64,000 nucleotides of DNA from Faecalibacter sp. LW9 (GCF_034661295.1 NZ_CP141062.1:558001-622000); one strand, 5' to 3'. Positions 49,545 to 58,989 are shown, counted from the first letter of the stretch. Numbers and translations are program-made. The notes: generated by a model from the sequence alone, not told the origin.

Positions 49545-50417
49545 ATGAATACAAAAAATATTGAAGCAGTAATCGCACCAAGAGAACCACATTTTGTAGG
49601 CGATGGATTTAGAGTTCACAACTTTATTCCAAGCTTTGGTAATCTAAGTATGCGTAGAATGGATCCTTTCATTATGATGGATTATAATTCTAAATTTAAT
49701 TTCCCAGCGACAGACATTCCTAAAGGAGTTGGTGTGCATCCGCACAGAGGTTTCGAAACTGTAACTATAGCGTACGAAGGAAGCGTTTCTCACCACGACA
49801 GCGCTGGTGGTGGCGGAACTATTCACCAAGGCGACGTACAATGGATGACGGCTGCTTCTGGTGTTTTACATAAAGAATATCACGCTGAAGAATTTTACAC
49901 AAAAGGTGGAATCTTTCAAATGGTTCAGCTTTGGGTAAACATACCTGCAAAAGATAAAATGAGTGCCCCAAAATATCAAGCCATCGAACATCAAAATATT
50001 CCAACAGTTGATGTTGAAAATGGATTTATCGAGGTTATTGCTGGAAATTATGGAGATAAAACTGGAGCTGCAAGCACATTTTCTCCTGTACATATGTTGA
50101 ATGCAAAATTAGAATTAGGAGGAAAAGCTGAGTTTAAATTTCCTGCGAATTACAATACGATTGCATTAATTATTGAAGGAAGTGCTAAAGTTAACGGTGA
50201 AACTCACGCGGCAACAGATCATTTAGTTTTATTTGATAATAAAGGAGAAGATTTCACAATTGAAGCTTTAGATGATAATACAGTGGTATTAATTTTGAGT
50301 GGAGAACCTTTAAATGAGCCTATTGCTTCTTATGGACCATTTGTTATGAATACGCAAGAAGAAATTCGAGAAGCGTTCGAAGATTATAATAATGGTAAAT
50401 TTGGAACTTTAGCATAA
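49545..50417 (+). CDS. Pirin-family protein
   Basis: The 290-residue bicupin has the metal-binding motif HPHRGFETVT (61-70) with a later His (HKEYH, about 109-113) in the N-terminal cupin. QLWVNIPAKDKM near 126 is a pirin signature. A second cupin-like domain follows (about 180-285). Bacterial pirins include quercetin 2,3-dioxygenases (YhhW type), but the function of most is unknown. Length fits. It lies 20 bp upstream of the GNAT gene, likely in one transcript. Confidence 0.9.
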   Translation: MNTKNIEAVIAPREPHFVGDGFRVHNFIPSFGNLSMRRMDPFIMMDYNSKFNFPATDIPKGVGVHPHRGFETVTIAYEGSVSHHDSAGGGGTIHQGDVQWMTAASGVLHKEYHAEEFYTKGGIFQMVQLWVNIPAKDKMSAPKYQAIEHQNIPTVDVENGFIEVIAGNYGDKTGAASTFSPVHMLNAKLELGGKAEFKFPANYNTIALIIEGSAKVNGETHAATDHLVLFDNKGEDFTIEALDDNTVVLILSGEPLNEPIASYGPFVMNTQEEIREAFEDYNNGKFGTLA

Positions 50418-50437
50418 TCAAAACAATATTAAATACT

Positions 50438-50719
50438 ATGGAATTTGTAAAAACAGATGACGGAAAACGTGGAATGGTTCAAGCAATGGACGGTTCAACA
50501 GAGGCGGGTGCAATGACATATACTTGGGCCTGTTCAGACAAAATTATTATCGATCACACTCACGTGGATGAAGCATACGGTGGACAAGGGCTTGGTAAAA
50601 ACATTTTAGAAAACATTTTGGATTGGGTAAGAACCGAAAATGTAAAAGTGATTCCATTATGTCCGTTTGCCAAGGCACAATTTGACAAGAACGAAAGCTT
50701 TAGAGACGTATTGGCATAA
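50438..50719 (+). CDS. Small GNAT-like N-acetyltransferase (YjdJ/Acetyltransf_CG type)
   Basis: The 93-residue protein shows the acetyl-CoA loop GGQGLGKNIL (47-56) of the short GCN5-related family, with HTHVDEAYGGQGLG and the C-terminal VIPLCPFAKAQFDKN typical of the PF14542 group. This family is small because it lacks the N-terminal strands. Substrate unknown. The stop is 8 bp from the IS copy 2 boundary, whose end supplies a terminator reading in this gene's direction. Confidence 0.85.
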   Translation: MEFVKTDDGKRGMVQAMDGSTEAGAMTYTWACSDKIIIDHTHVDEAYGGQGLGKNILENILDWVRTENVKVIPLCPFAKAQFDKNESFRDVLA

Positions 50720-50727
50720 AATAAAAA

Positions 50728-52280
50728 GAGGCTGTCTCAAAAGACAGTCTCTTTTTTTGTATTTTATCTGATGAATCTAATTTTGTAATTTAATAGTTCA
50801 AAATTGAATTAAATAAGCAAAAAATGTAAAAATGATGGTAAAATGAACTTTTTTCAGGTGATTTTCGCCATTTTCTTTAAGTTATGAGCAATAGCAAGTA
50901 AGCCGACTTCAATTTCGACTTTATCAACTCCTCTTAACATAAATCGTTTAAAGTTTTTGTTGTGTTTTATTTCGGCAAAAACTGGTTCAACATCGTGACA
51001 TCTTTGTTTTCTGAGTTTGATACCTTTCACTGTATTGAGAAGTTTATATGCTTTTTCTCTTATTTTAGCCAGTTTGGGATTGCTCTCTGAAGAAGTAATT
51101 TGTCCTGATTTTTGATCTTTTCTGAAGTAATTGTATTTTACGTAAGGTTTTATCTTTTTTGATTTAAGCAAGTTATAATTTTCTTCTGAGCCATAGCCCG
51201 CATCGGCTACAAGCTCTTTTGGAGTTCTATGGTAATGCTGCTCAAAACCTGCTAAATGAGGTTTTAGAGTTTTTGTATCGGTTGGATTATGGTGAATAGA
51301 ATAATGTAAAATATACTGTTTATTCGTGGAGATTTGCAGATTATAAGCGGGTTTTAGCTGACCATTTTTCATATGATCTTCTTTCATTCTCATAAATGTA
51401 GCATCTGTATCGGTCTTAGAGTAAGAATTTCTTTGTTGTAAAATCTCTTCTTGTTTTTTGTATTTTTCTAAATTCTTAGACCAATTTTTCTTTCCATAAT
51501 TGAGCTTTTGACGAATCTTTGATGGGATTTTTTTATCTTTCAAAACTTCATTTATCTTATCAATTGTTTGTGTGACTTTTTCAGAATCGATTTCTTTAAA
51601 TTCAATATTTTCTGTGTTTTGAAGCTCTTCTTTTGCTACACTTTCTGCGTAATTCCATAAGTCTTCTAACTGCTCAGAAATTCTAGCTTTGTGTTTTTTA
51701 ATCGCTCTTCCCCAAACGAATGTATAGCGATTAGCGCTTGCCTCAATCTTAGTCCCATCAACAAAAGTGGTTGTTAAACTAACGATTCCTTCTTTTTCTA
51801 AAAGCAAGACTATTTGAGTGAATATAGATTTCAGTTTACCTTTTAATCGCTCGCTACGAAAGCGATTTATCGTATTATGGTCAGGACGATTCATTCCAGA
51901 AAGCCACATAAAATGAATATTTTCTTTCAGTGCTTGTTCTAATTTACGGCTTGAATAAATATTACTTAGGTAGCCATAAATCAACACTTTCAGAAGCATT
52001 TTTGGGTGATAAGATGATGTTCCATATGGTTTATAGCTATTAATAAGATTTTTAATTGCTAAACCATCTATTATATTGGAAATAACTCTAACAGGATGCT
52101 TTTCTTCTATCAACTCCGATAAATTTGGAGGAAAAAGCAAATTTTCTTTGGGATTGTAATCTTTAAAGACTATTTTCGAACTAGTATACACACAGCAATT
52201 TAATAAAATTGCACCAATTGGGAAAGCTTAGGCTTTCCTTTTTTCTTAAAAAAAAGCTGTCTCACTTTTGAGACAGCCTC
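50728..52280 (-). mobile_element. IS1182-family insertion sequence, copy 2
   Basis: The 1553-bp element is the reverse complement of copies 1 and 3, with the same GAGGCTGTCTCAAAAG ends. It lies between two convergent genes: 8 bp after the GNAT stop and 22 bp before the metQ stop. Pre-insertion flanks AAAAA and TTCAATAG show no target duplication. Its transposase is identical to that of copy 3. Confidence 0.95.
50854..52191 (-). CDS. IS1182-family DDE transposase, copy 2
   Basis: The 445-residue protein is identical to the copy-3 transposase and carries Ser152 and Lys235. Catalytic Asp145, Asp330 and Glu402 are present. The start codon is GTG, preceded by two short hairpins inside the IS end. 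Confidence 0.95.
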   Translation of the reverse strand: MYTSSKIVFKDYNPKENLLFPPNLSELIEEKHPVRVISNIIDGLAIKNLINSYKPYGTSSYHPKMLLKVLIYGYLSNIYSSRKLEQALKENIHFMWLSGMNRPDHNTINRFRSERLKGKLKSIFTQIVLLLEKEGIVSLTTTFVDGTKIEASANRYTFVWGRAIKKHKARISEQLEDLWNYAESVAKEELQNTENIEFKEIDSEKVTQTIDKINEVLKDKKIPSKIRQKLNYGKKNWSKNLEKYKKQEEILQQRNSYSKTDTDATFMRMKEDHMKNGQLKPAYNLQISTNKQYILHYSIHHNPTDTKTLKPHLAGFEQHYHRTPKELVADAGYGSEENYNLLKSKKIKPYVKYNYFRKDQKSGQITSSESNPKLAKIREKAYKLLNTVKGIKLRKQRCHDVEPVFAEIKHNKNFKRFMLRGVDKVEIEVGLLAIAHNLKKMAKIT

Positions 52281-52302
52281 TTCAATAGTATATGAATATA
52301 AA

Positions 52303-53115
52303 TTACCATCCTTTGATGGCTCCATCTTTAAAAATTTCTTTTGCTTTTTGTTCAACCGCTTCCGATTGGTATGCTTGTAAGAATTGCTTGATGCGAGGAT
52401 CGTTTTTGTTGTCTTCTCTGGAAACAACCAAATTCATATAAGGCGATTCTTTATCTTCTGTAAATACTCCATCTTTTGTCGCATCTAATCCCGCTTGTCC
52501 CGCGAAATTATTATTGATAACAGCAATGACAACTTTTTCGTCGTCTAAAACACGAGTTAATTGAGGTGCTTCCAATTCGATAATGTCTAATTGCTTAGGA
52601 TTAGCAACGATGTCTGTTAATTTGGGGAATAAACCAACACCTTCTTTTAATTGAATCAACCCTAATTTGTTTAATAAAATTAAGGAACGTCCACCGTTTG
52701 GCGCATCATTCGGAATGGCAATGGTGCTTCCATCTTTTAAATCATTTAACGATTTAATTTTCTTTGAATAACCGACGATTGGGTAAACGAACGTATTACC
52801 GATGGCTGCGAATTTATACCCACGTTTTTCTGATTGCGAATCGATGAAGGGTTGCGTTTGGTAAGCATTGGCATCAATATCCCCGTTATTTAACGCTTCA
52901 TTTGGTACGATATAATCGTTGAACGAAACTAATTCAACATCTAAATTGTACTTTTCTTTCGCCACTTTTTGCGCTGTTTCCGCTAACGCATATTCAGGGC
53001 CTGCCATTACACCTACTTTTAGTGCTCCTGTTCCATCATTCTTTTTTTCACCACAAGCAAAAATCGTTAAAAACGAAATTCCTGCTAAAACGGACTTTAT
53101 GATTGACTTTTTCAT
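52303..53115 (-). CDS. metQ: Methionine-binding lipoprotein MetQ
   Basis: The 270-residue NlpA-family substrate-binding protein has lipobox FLTIFAC (Cys21) followed by GEKKNDGTGALKVGVMAG. YQTQPFIDSQ near 85 and IAIPNDAPNGGRSLILL near 131 are characteristic of D/L-methionine-binding proteins. It is tethered outside the inner membrane and delivers methionine to MetI/MetN. It is the last gene of the operon, 11 bp after metI. Its stop is 22 bp from IS copy 2, whose hairpin now provides the downstream terminator. Confidence 0.93.
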   Translation of the reverse strand: MKKSIIKSVLAGISFLTIFACGEKKNDGTGALKVGVMAGPEYALAETAQKVAKEKYNLDVELVSFNDYIVPNEALNNGDIDANAYQTQPFIDSQSEKRGYKFAAIGNTFVYPIVGYSKKIKSLNDLKDGSTIAIPNDAPNGGRSLILLNKLGLIQLKEGVGLFPKLTDIVANPKQLDIIELEAPQLTRVLDDEKVVIAVINNNFAGQAGLDATKDGVFTEDKESPYMNLVVSREDNKNDPRIKQFLQAYQSEAVEQKAKEIFKDGAIKGW

Positions 53116-53126
53116 TCGATATATTT

Positions 53127-53780
53127 TTATTTATGATTGAATTTTTTTGATAAGAAATCACCCGTAAATTGGATGATAAAAACGATAATGATTAATAAAA
53201 CTAAAACCACATTCATGATTAAAGTATCATAACCAACATATCCATATTGATAACCGATTTGTCCTAAACCTCCAGCACCAACTGCGCCACCCATGGCAGA
53301 ATAACCCACCAAAGTAATTAAGGTAATGGTCGCTGCATTGATCAAAGAAGGTAAAGCTTCTGGTAATAGTACTTTCATAATAATTTGCATGGGTTTAGCG
53401 CCCATTGCGCGAGCCGCTTCAATTAAGCCTTCCGGAATTTCCAATAAACTATTTTCAACTAATCGAGCAATAAATGGAGCTGCTCCTACACTTAAAGGAA
53501 CTAATGCCGCAGCCATTCCGATAGATGAGCCGACGATTGCACGTGTAAAGGGAATCATCCAAACAATTAAGATGATAAATGGAATCGAACGGAACACATT
53601 TACGAAAAAGGATAAGGTTTGATTCACGATTTTATGTTCTAAGAATTGTCCTTTGCGCGTTAAAAACAAAATAATTCCTAAAGGTAATCCGATGACGAAA
53701 CCGAAAAATCCAGCGACAAATGTCATCACAATCGTTTCCCACGTTCCTTTCACTAAAATATTAATGATTGATTCTGACAT
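53127..53780 (-). CDS. metI: Methionine ABC transporter permease MetI
   Basis: The 217-residue protein has five predicted membrane helices. The cytoplasmic EAA coupling loop reads EAARAMGAKPMQIIMKVLLP near 139-158, which contacts the MetN ATPase. GTWETIVMTFVAGF near 12 and GYSAMGGAVGAGGLG near 183 are family signatures. It overlaps the metN 3' end by 20 bp, so translation is coupled. It is the membrane channel of the methionine importer. Confidence 0.94.
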   Translation of the reverse strand: MSESIINILVKGTWETIVMTFVAGFFGFVIGLPLGIILFLTRKGQFLEHKIVNQTLSFFVNVFRSIPFIILIVWMIPFTRAIVGSSIGMAAALVPLSVGAAPFIARLVENSLLEIPEGLIEAARAMGAKPMQIIMKVLLPEALPSLINAATITLITLVGYSAMGGAVGAGGLGQIGYQYGYVGYDTLIMNVVLVLLIIIVFIIQFTGDFLSKKFNHK

Positions 53781-54804
53781 AGCCTATTTTTTCGATGTTA
53801 AACTGATTGTTTTTGAAATAGTTTTCGATGGTTGCTTCTTGGTTGTTGATTTGATCAATTTTAATGAACATCGTTCCGTAATTAATACTTCCAGCATATT
53901 CGATACGAGAAGTAATGACTTCGGGCGTGAACTGAAATTGATTTTTAATTTCAGCAATTGTCGAATTATAATTCGGTTGGTTGCTAAAACTAATTTTATA
54001 AATCACCGCTGAATCAGCTGTTGCATCATTTTCAAGTTTTGATTTAAAAACAGAAGGCAATTCAATATCCAATGATTTTTTGATGAAATCGTGGGTGATT
54101 TGTTCTTTTGGATTCGTGAAAATGGTTTCAACTGATCCGTGTTCTACTACTTTTCCATTCTTCATCACCGCAACCTCATCACAGATGGCGTTGATTACTT
54201 CCATTTCGTGAGTAATTAATACAATCGTAATATTTAAACGTTGATTGATTTCTTTCAATAAGTTTAAAATTGATTTCGTTGTGGATGGGTCCAACGCACT
54301 TGTTGCTTCATCACACAATAAAACAGATGGATTACTAGCCAAAGCACGAGCAATGGCTACCCGTTGTTTTTGACCTCCCGATAAGTTTGCAGGGTATTCG
54401 TTGGCTTTATCTAAAATTCCAACTAATTCCAACAACTCATTTACTTTGGATTTTATTTCACTTTTCGAAGCGCCAGTTAATTCTAACGGAAAAGCCACAT
54501 TCTGAAAAATCGTACGAGAAGATAATAGATTGAAATGTTGAAAGATCATTCCAATTTTTCTTCGTTCTAATGTTAATTTCGCTTGCGCTAAAGAAGTTAA
54601 ATCAACACCATTTACCCAAACTTCTCCTGAATCAGGCGTTTCTAACAAATTGATGCAACGAATCAAGGTGCTTTTCCCAGCACCAGATTGTCCAATGACA
54701 CCAAAAATTTTTCCTTCATCTATGGTTAATGAAACATCATCCAAAGCCGTAATGGTTTGGGTTGAAGTTGTAAATTTTTTATTAATATTTTTTAATTCAA
54801 TCAT
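53761..54804 (-). CDS. metN: Methionine ABC transporter ATP-binding protein MetN
   Basis: The 347-residue ATPase starts at MIELKNINKKF (ATG 54802-54804). An in-frame start nine codons upstream would reach into the terminator hairpin and is less likely. Walker A is GQSGAGKST (near 37), the signature LSGGQKQ (near 139), Walker B VLLCDEATSALDP (near 158) and the switch His in THEM. The C-terminal 100 residues form the NIL/ACT domain that binds methionine and inhibits transport in homologues. It is the first gene of metNIQ, preceded by a probable attenuator. Confidence 0.94.
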   Translation of the reverse strand: MIELKNINKKFTTSTQTITALDDVSLTIDEGKIFGVIGQSGAGKSTLIRCINLLETPDSGEVWVNGVDLTSLAQAKLTLERRKIGMIFQHFNLLSSRTIFQNVAFPLELTGASKSEIKSKVNELLELVGILDKANEYPANLSGGQKQRVAIARALASNPSVLLCDEATSALDPSTTKSILNLLKEINQRLNITIVLITHEMEVINAICDEVAVMKNGKVVEHGSVETIFTNPKEQITHDFIKKSLDIELPSVFKSKLENDATADSAVIYKISFSNQPNYNSTIAEIKNQFQFTPEVITSRIEYAGSINYGTMFIKIDQINNQEATIENYFKNNQFNIEKIGYVRINH

Positions 54805-54817
54805 TTGATTAATACGA

Positions 54818-54852
54818 AAAAAGCCCCTCAAATCAAATCGAATGAGAGGCTA
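54818..54852 (-). terminator. Leader terminator directly upstream of metN
   Basis: On the minus strand AGCCTCTCA, a 12-base loop and TGAGGGGCT (one GU pair) are followed by TTTTTT, ending 14 bp before the metN ATG. It lies inside the transcribed leader rather than after a gene, so it fits a regulated attenuator. Confidence 0.8.
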
Positions 54853-54889
54853 GATTATAGGATTTTATGCAAAGAACCACATCATTCAG

Positions 54890-54928
54890 TCAGACAAGAG
54901 AATGCATGCCGTTACAATTCATGACCAT
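54890..54928 (-). CDS. Putative Met-rich leader peptide of metNIQ (12 residues)
   Basis: ATG at 54926-54928 opens MVMNCNGMHSLV followed by TGA. Three of 12 residues are methionine. It lies about 30 nt after the predicted transcription start and about 40 nt before the terminator hairpin. This is the layout of translation-coupled attenuation controlled by charged tRNA-Met or methionine. The stretch is short, so chance occurrence remains possible. Confidence 0.5.
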   Translation of the reverse strand: MVMNCNGMHSLV

Positions 54929-54966
54929 ATTTTCTTTATTTGTTTTCAGTTAAATTATTTACATTG

Positions 54967-54996
54967 CAAAATTAGCTTTAAAGCTTTTAAAACAAA
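54967..54996 (-). promoter_or_regulatory. Promoter of metNIQ
   Basis: On the minus strand TTTG (54993-54996), an 18-bp spacer and TAATTTTG (54967-54974) match TTTG/TAnnTTTG fully. It gives a leader of about 155 nt before metN. The remaining gap to 55379 is AT-rich with no recognisable gene. Confidence 0.7.
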
Positions 54997-55350
54997 AAAA
55001 TATTAGGTAAAAACGAATCTGTTAATCTTTTTAAAGAATTATTTTCTGTATAAATAAAGATTTAAGATGTTTTTTTAATAGAACTTCAGTTTTATAATAA
55101 ATTATTTATTCTTCTTTAACGTTTGATTAAATAAATTCCATACGTCTATCTATTGTTGAATATTTATTCAAGTATCATATTGTTTCATGTTAAAATATTA
55201 TCTTTTTTCGATTAGGTTAAGGGGTTTAAATCATTGAAATATAGCTTTTTATTTTTTGTAAATTCAGAATATACAAGTTTTAAATGGACATGCTTTTTAA
55301 TTTCATGCATTTAAAAACAGATGATTTTTTTTAACGGTATAAGGATCATT

Positions 55351-55357
55351 TACTTTG
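55351..55357 (+). promoter_or_regulatory. Weak -7-like element of the T9SS cargo gene
   Basis: TACTTTG has one base less between TA and TTTG than the consensus and lies 22 bp upstream of the ATG. Confidence 0.3.
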
Positions 55358-55379
55358 AAAAAATTTAACACACGAAAAA

Positions 55380-57341
55380 ATGTTGATGAAATCTACTTTA
55401 AAAACATCTATTGCTTGTTTCTTATTCTCTACAAGTTTATTCGGACAGTCAATAGAATTCAGAGCCTTTGATGTGGCTTCAAGTGTCGTACGAGGTATAT
55501 TAAACAATGGAGATGCTCTAATGGTAGGTTATACCTACAACTACGAAACAAATGTGCTGACTCCAAAAGACAATGGAGTTACTACCCAGGCTCATATGAA
55601 TGCAAATGGGGATAAGGTAGGAACAATTACGATTGATGGAATTGTTCATCCCGCGTATAAATTAGCGAATGCGACTGAATGGGTCGTAGTTCCTGTTTTT
55701 GATAACTTTGAATTGGGTGACAATACAACGGTATATTCTATCAGTAACAATGGTCGATACATTGTAGGTCAAATGAAAACGGTACCATTCATATATGATA
55801 TACAAAATCAAGAATTAACCAATTTACTTCCTGAAGGGTATATGTACGGTGCAGGGTATAGTGTAAATAACGATGGAACAGCCGTGGGATGGATTGATGC
55901 TGCAATTAATGGAACATTCCGCGAGTTAGGAGTGATGCAGAAAGATCAACCGTTACGCAAATTATTAACGGATATTGTGATGCCTGTAAATAACCATATT
56001 TGGCATGTAGACGATAATGGATTTGTGGTAGGGGAAGTAGGATTAAAACCATTCAGTTATAACTTAAATACCAACGAATACCGTATTTATGATTTACCCG
56101 CGGGCTATCGTACAGGTTCTTTTCAATCGTCATCGAATGGAATTATCGTTGGCTATGCACAAAATATGGTAATGGATCGTGATGCCATTATTTATCATGA
56201 ATCTTTTGGGAATCAACCAAAATTAATTAAAGATTTATTAATCGAACAAGGAATCGAAATTACAATTCCTGGAGGGAAATTGGGCTGAGCAAATGCAATT
56301 TCTGAAAATGGACAGTTTATTGGAGGAAATGAAGTTGGAAATGGAAATATTGCACCAGGATGGATTTTAAACTTAAACAGTTATTTTGAATCAAATGGGT
56401 GTCATATTCAAGTTCCTTCGGATATTGAAGTTCAAATTAATTTAGGAGAAACTTCTGTAATTGTTAATTATGAAGTAACCACTGATTGTGCCGATACACA
56501 ATTGGTCATGGTAAGTGGAATTGCATCTGGCGAAACATTTCCAATTGGAATGACGACAATAGCATATAATGCTGTAGACCAAGAAGGGAATGTAGTAGGT
56601 TCTGCATCATTTAAAGTGAATGTAAAAGATTCGTACTGTACTCCTCGTTTTGCTGCAATCGTTGAACCAATTACGAAAGTAGAATTTGGAAGCATACAAG
56701 ACAATACCACTTCGTATGTGACAGCATCTGAAAATGAATATTTCTTAGAACAATCAACGGATGTAATTAAAGGGGAAACTTATACGATTACTGTTGCTGG
56801 TAATATAAATGGGATAGCTGAGACAAGTCAATTCGTGGTATTCTTCGATTTTGATCAAGATGGAATATTTAATCCAGATACTGAAGGATATTATATTGGT
56901 TCAATCACAGGTTCAACAGGTGTAGATGGACAAACCGTATCAAACCAAATTACTATTCCAACGGATATTTTAACAGGACCGACTCGTATGCGTGTAATGA
57001 AAACGTATCGCTTAGTTCCAGAGAATCCATGTTCATTGACTTATGCGTATGGTCAAAGTGAAGATTATACGATAAATGTTGTGGAAAATTTAGGTACAAA
57101 TGATATTGCCAATCAATCGATTAAAGTATATCCAAATCCAGTTAAAGATGTAGTAAATCTTCAAACTTCTAAAGAAGTTAACACAATTGCCATCTACAAT
57201 TTAGCAGGACAAAAAATCATATCAAAAGAAGTTAATATAATCAATCCATCATTAAATGTTTCATCATTACCAAAAGGTGTTTACATTTTAAAGGTGGAAA
57301 CAAATGAAGGATCAATTTCTCATAAAATCATTAAGGAGTAG
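55380..57341 (+). pseudogene. Secreted T9SS cargo protein (HAF-like repeats, HYR, GEVED, sorting domain) with an internal TGA
   Basis: One frame of 654 codons spans the locus, broken only by TGA at 56286-56288. Before it come a signal peptide (ending near SLFGQ, 23) and propeller-like repeats such as NNDGTAVGWID and SSNGIIVGYAQN. After it the repeat pattern continues ANAISENGQFIGG. A HYR-like segment (FPIGMTTIAYNAVDQEGNVV), a GEVED domain (FFDFDQDGIFNPDTEGYY, YGQSEDYTINV) and a type IX sorting domain (VYPNPVKDVVNL to KIIKE) follow. The TGA sits where a Trp (TGG) fits, in GGKLG-x-ANAIS. Without readthrough the export signal is lost. It may be a recent pseudogene or a sequencing error. Confidence 0.8.
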
Positions 57342-57373
57342 TGTTTTTTAAGGATCGTTATTTGAACAAAAAA

Positions 57374-58927
57374 GCGGCTGTCTCAAAAGTGAGACAGCTT
57401 TTTTTTAAGAAAAAAGGAAAGCCTAAGCTTTCCCAATTGGTGCAATTTTATTAAATTGCTGTGTGTATACTAGTTCGAAAATAGTCTTTAAAGATTACAA
57501 TCCCAAAGAAAATTTGCTTTTTCCTCCAAATTTATCGGAGTTGATAGAAGAAAAGCATCCTGTTAGAGTTATTTCCAATATAATAGATGGTTTAGCAATT
57601 AAAAATCTTATTAATAGCTATAAACCATATGGAACATCATCTTATCACCCAAAAATGCTTCTGAAAGTGTTGATTTATGGCTACCTAAGTAATATTTATT
57701 CAAGCCGTAAATTAGAACAAGCACTGAAAGAAAATATTCATTTTATGTGGCTTTCTGGAATGAATCGTCCTGACCATAATACGATAAATCGCTTTCGTAG
57801 CGAGCGATTAAAAGGTAAACTGAAATCTATATTCACTCAAATAGTCTTGCTTTTAGAAAAAGAAGGAATCGTTAGTTTAACAACCACTTTTGTTGATGGG
57901 ACTAAGATTGAGGCAAGCGCTAATCGCTATACATTCGTTTGGGGAAGAGCGATTAAAAAACACAAAGCTAGAATTTCTGAGCAGTTAGAAGACTTATGGA
58001 ATTACGCAGAAAGTGTAGCAAAAGAAGAGCTTCAAAACACAGAAAATATTGAATTTAAAGAAATCGATTCTGAAAAAGTCACACAAACAATTGATAAGAT
58101 AAATGAAGTTTTGAAAGATAAAAAAATCCCATCAAAGATTCGTCAAAAGCTCAATTATGGAAAGAAAAATTGGTCTAAGAATTTAGAAAAATACAAAAAA
58201 CAAGAAGAGATTTTACAACAAAGAAATTCTTACTCTAAGACCGATACAGATGCTACATTTATGAGAATGAAAGAAGATCATATGAAAAATGGTCAGCTAA
58301 AACCCGCTTATAATCTGCAAATCTCCACGAATAAACAGTATATTTTACATTATTCTATTCACCATAATCCAACCGATACAAAAACTCTAAAACCTCATTT
58401 AGCAGGTTTTGAGCAGCATTACCATAGAACTCCAAAAGAGCTTGTAGCCGATGCGGGCTATGGCTCAGAAGAAAATTATAACTTGCTTAAATCAAAAAAG
58501 ATAAAACCTTACGTAAAATACAATTACTTCAGAAAAGATCAAAAATCAGGACAAATTACTTCTTCAGAGAGCAATCCCAAACTGGCTAAAATAAGAGAAA
58601 AAGCATATAAACTTCTCAATACAGTGAAAGGTATCAAACTCAGAAAACAAAGATGTCACGATGTTGAACCAGTTTTTGCCGAAATAAAACACAACAAAAA
58701 CTTTAAACGATTTATGTTAAGAGGAGTTGATAAAGTCGAAATTGAAGTCGGCTTACTTGCTATTGCTCATAACTTAAAGAAAATGGCGAAAATCACCTGA
58801 AAAAAGTTCATTTTACCATCATTTTTACATTTTTTGCTTATTTAATTCAATTTTGAACTATTAAATTACAAAATTAGATTCATCAGATAAAATACAAAAA
58901 AAAGAGACTGTCTTTTGAGACAGCCTC
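57374..58927 (+). mobile_element. IS1182-family insertion sequence, copy 3
   Basis: The 1554-bp element has ends GCGGCTGTCTCAAAAG and CTTTTGAGACAGCCTC; position 2 is C where the other copies have A. It lies 32 bp past the T9SS gene's stop. Flanks AACAAAAAA and TTTTTTATG together look like a split terminator. It is inverted relative to copy 2, 5.1 kb away, and its transposase is identical to copy 2. Confidence 0.95.
57463..58800 (+). CDS. IS1182-family DDE transposase, copy 3
   Basis: The 445-residue protein is identical to the copy-2 transposase (Ser152, Lys235). The DUF772-like N-terminus and catalytic Asp145, Asp330, Glu402 are intact. It starts at GTG. Recent transposition within this chromosome is likely, given the identity of the two copies. 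Confidence 0.95.
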   Translation: MYTSSKIVFKDYNPKENLLFPPNLSELIEEKHPVRVISNIIDGLAIKNLINSYKPYGTSSYHPKMLLKVLIYGYLSNIYSSRKLEQALKENIHFMWLSGMNRPDHNTINRFRSERLKGKLKSIFTQIVLLLEKEGIVSLTTTFVDGTKIEASANRYTFVWGRAIKKHKARISEQLEDLWNYAESVAKEELQNTENIEFKEIDSEKVTQTIDKINEVLKDKKIPSKIRQKLNYGKKNWSKNLEKYKKQEEILQQRNSYSKTDTDATFMRMKEDHMKNGQLKPAYNLQISTNKQYILHYSIHHNPTDTKTLKPHLAGFEQHYHRTPKELVADAGYGSEENYNLLKSKKIKPYVKYNYFRKDQKSGQITSSESNPKLAKIREKAYKLLNTVKGIKLRKQRCHDVEPVFAEIKHNKNFKRFMLRGVDKVEIEVGLLAIAHNLKKMAKIT

Positions 58928-58989
58928 TTTTTTATGGGCCTTATTTTCGTTTCTTAACGTATATCAATGCAATCTATTCCATGTTGTTG

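Noticed and set aside
52200-52427. 75-codon ORF spanning the IS edge and metQ
   Set aside because: Antisense-like shifted frame across the IS boundary and the metQ 3' end; no support as a gene.
54818-54960. SAM riboswitch upstream of metN
   Set aside because: The SAM-I core (GGGA...CUGGCCC...GGCAACC) and the SAM-II consensus are absent by eye; the Met-rich ORF plus terminator explains the layout better.
56286-56288. Selenocysteine or other UGA recoding
   Set aside because: No SECIS-like hairpin directly follows, the expected residue is Trp rather than Cys or Sec, and a TAG occurs in ggt, so one recoding scheme cannot explain all three.
50728-58927. Composite transposon carrying metNIQ
   Set aside because: The IS ends show no outer target duplication, the cargo is ordinary chromosomal genes, and each insertion looks independent.
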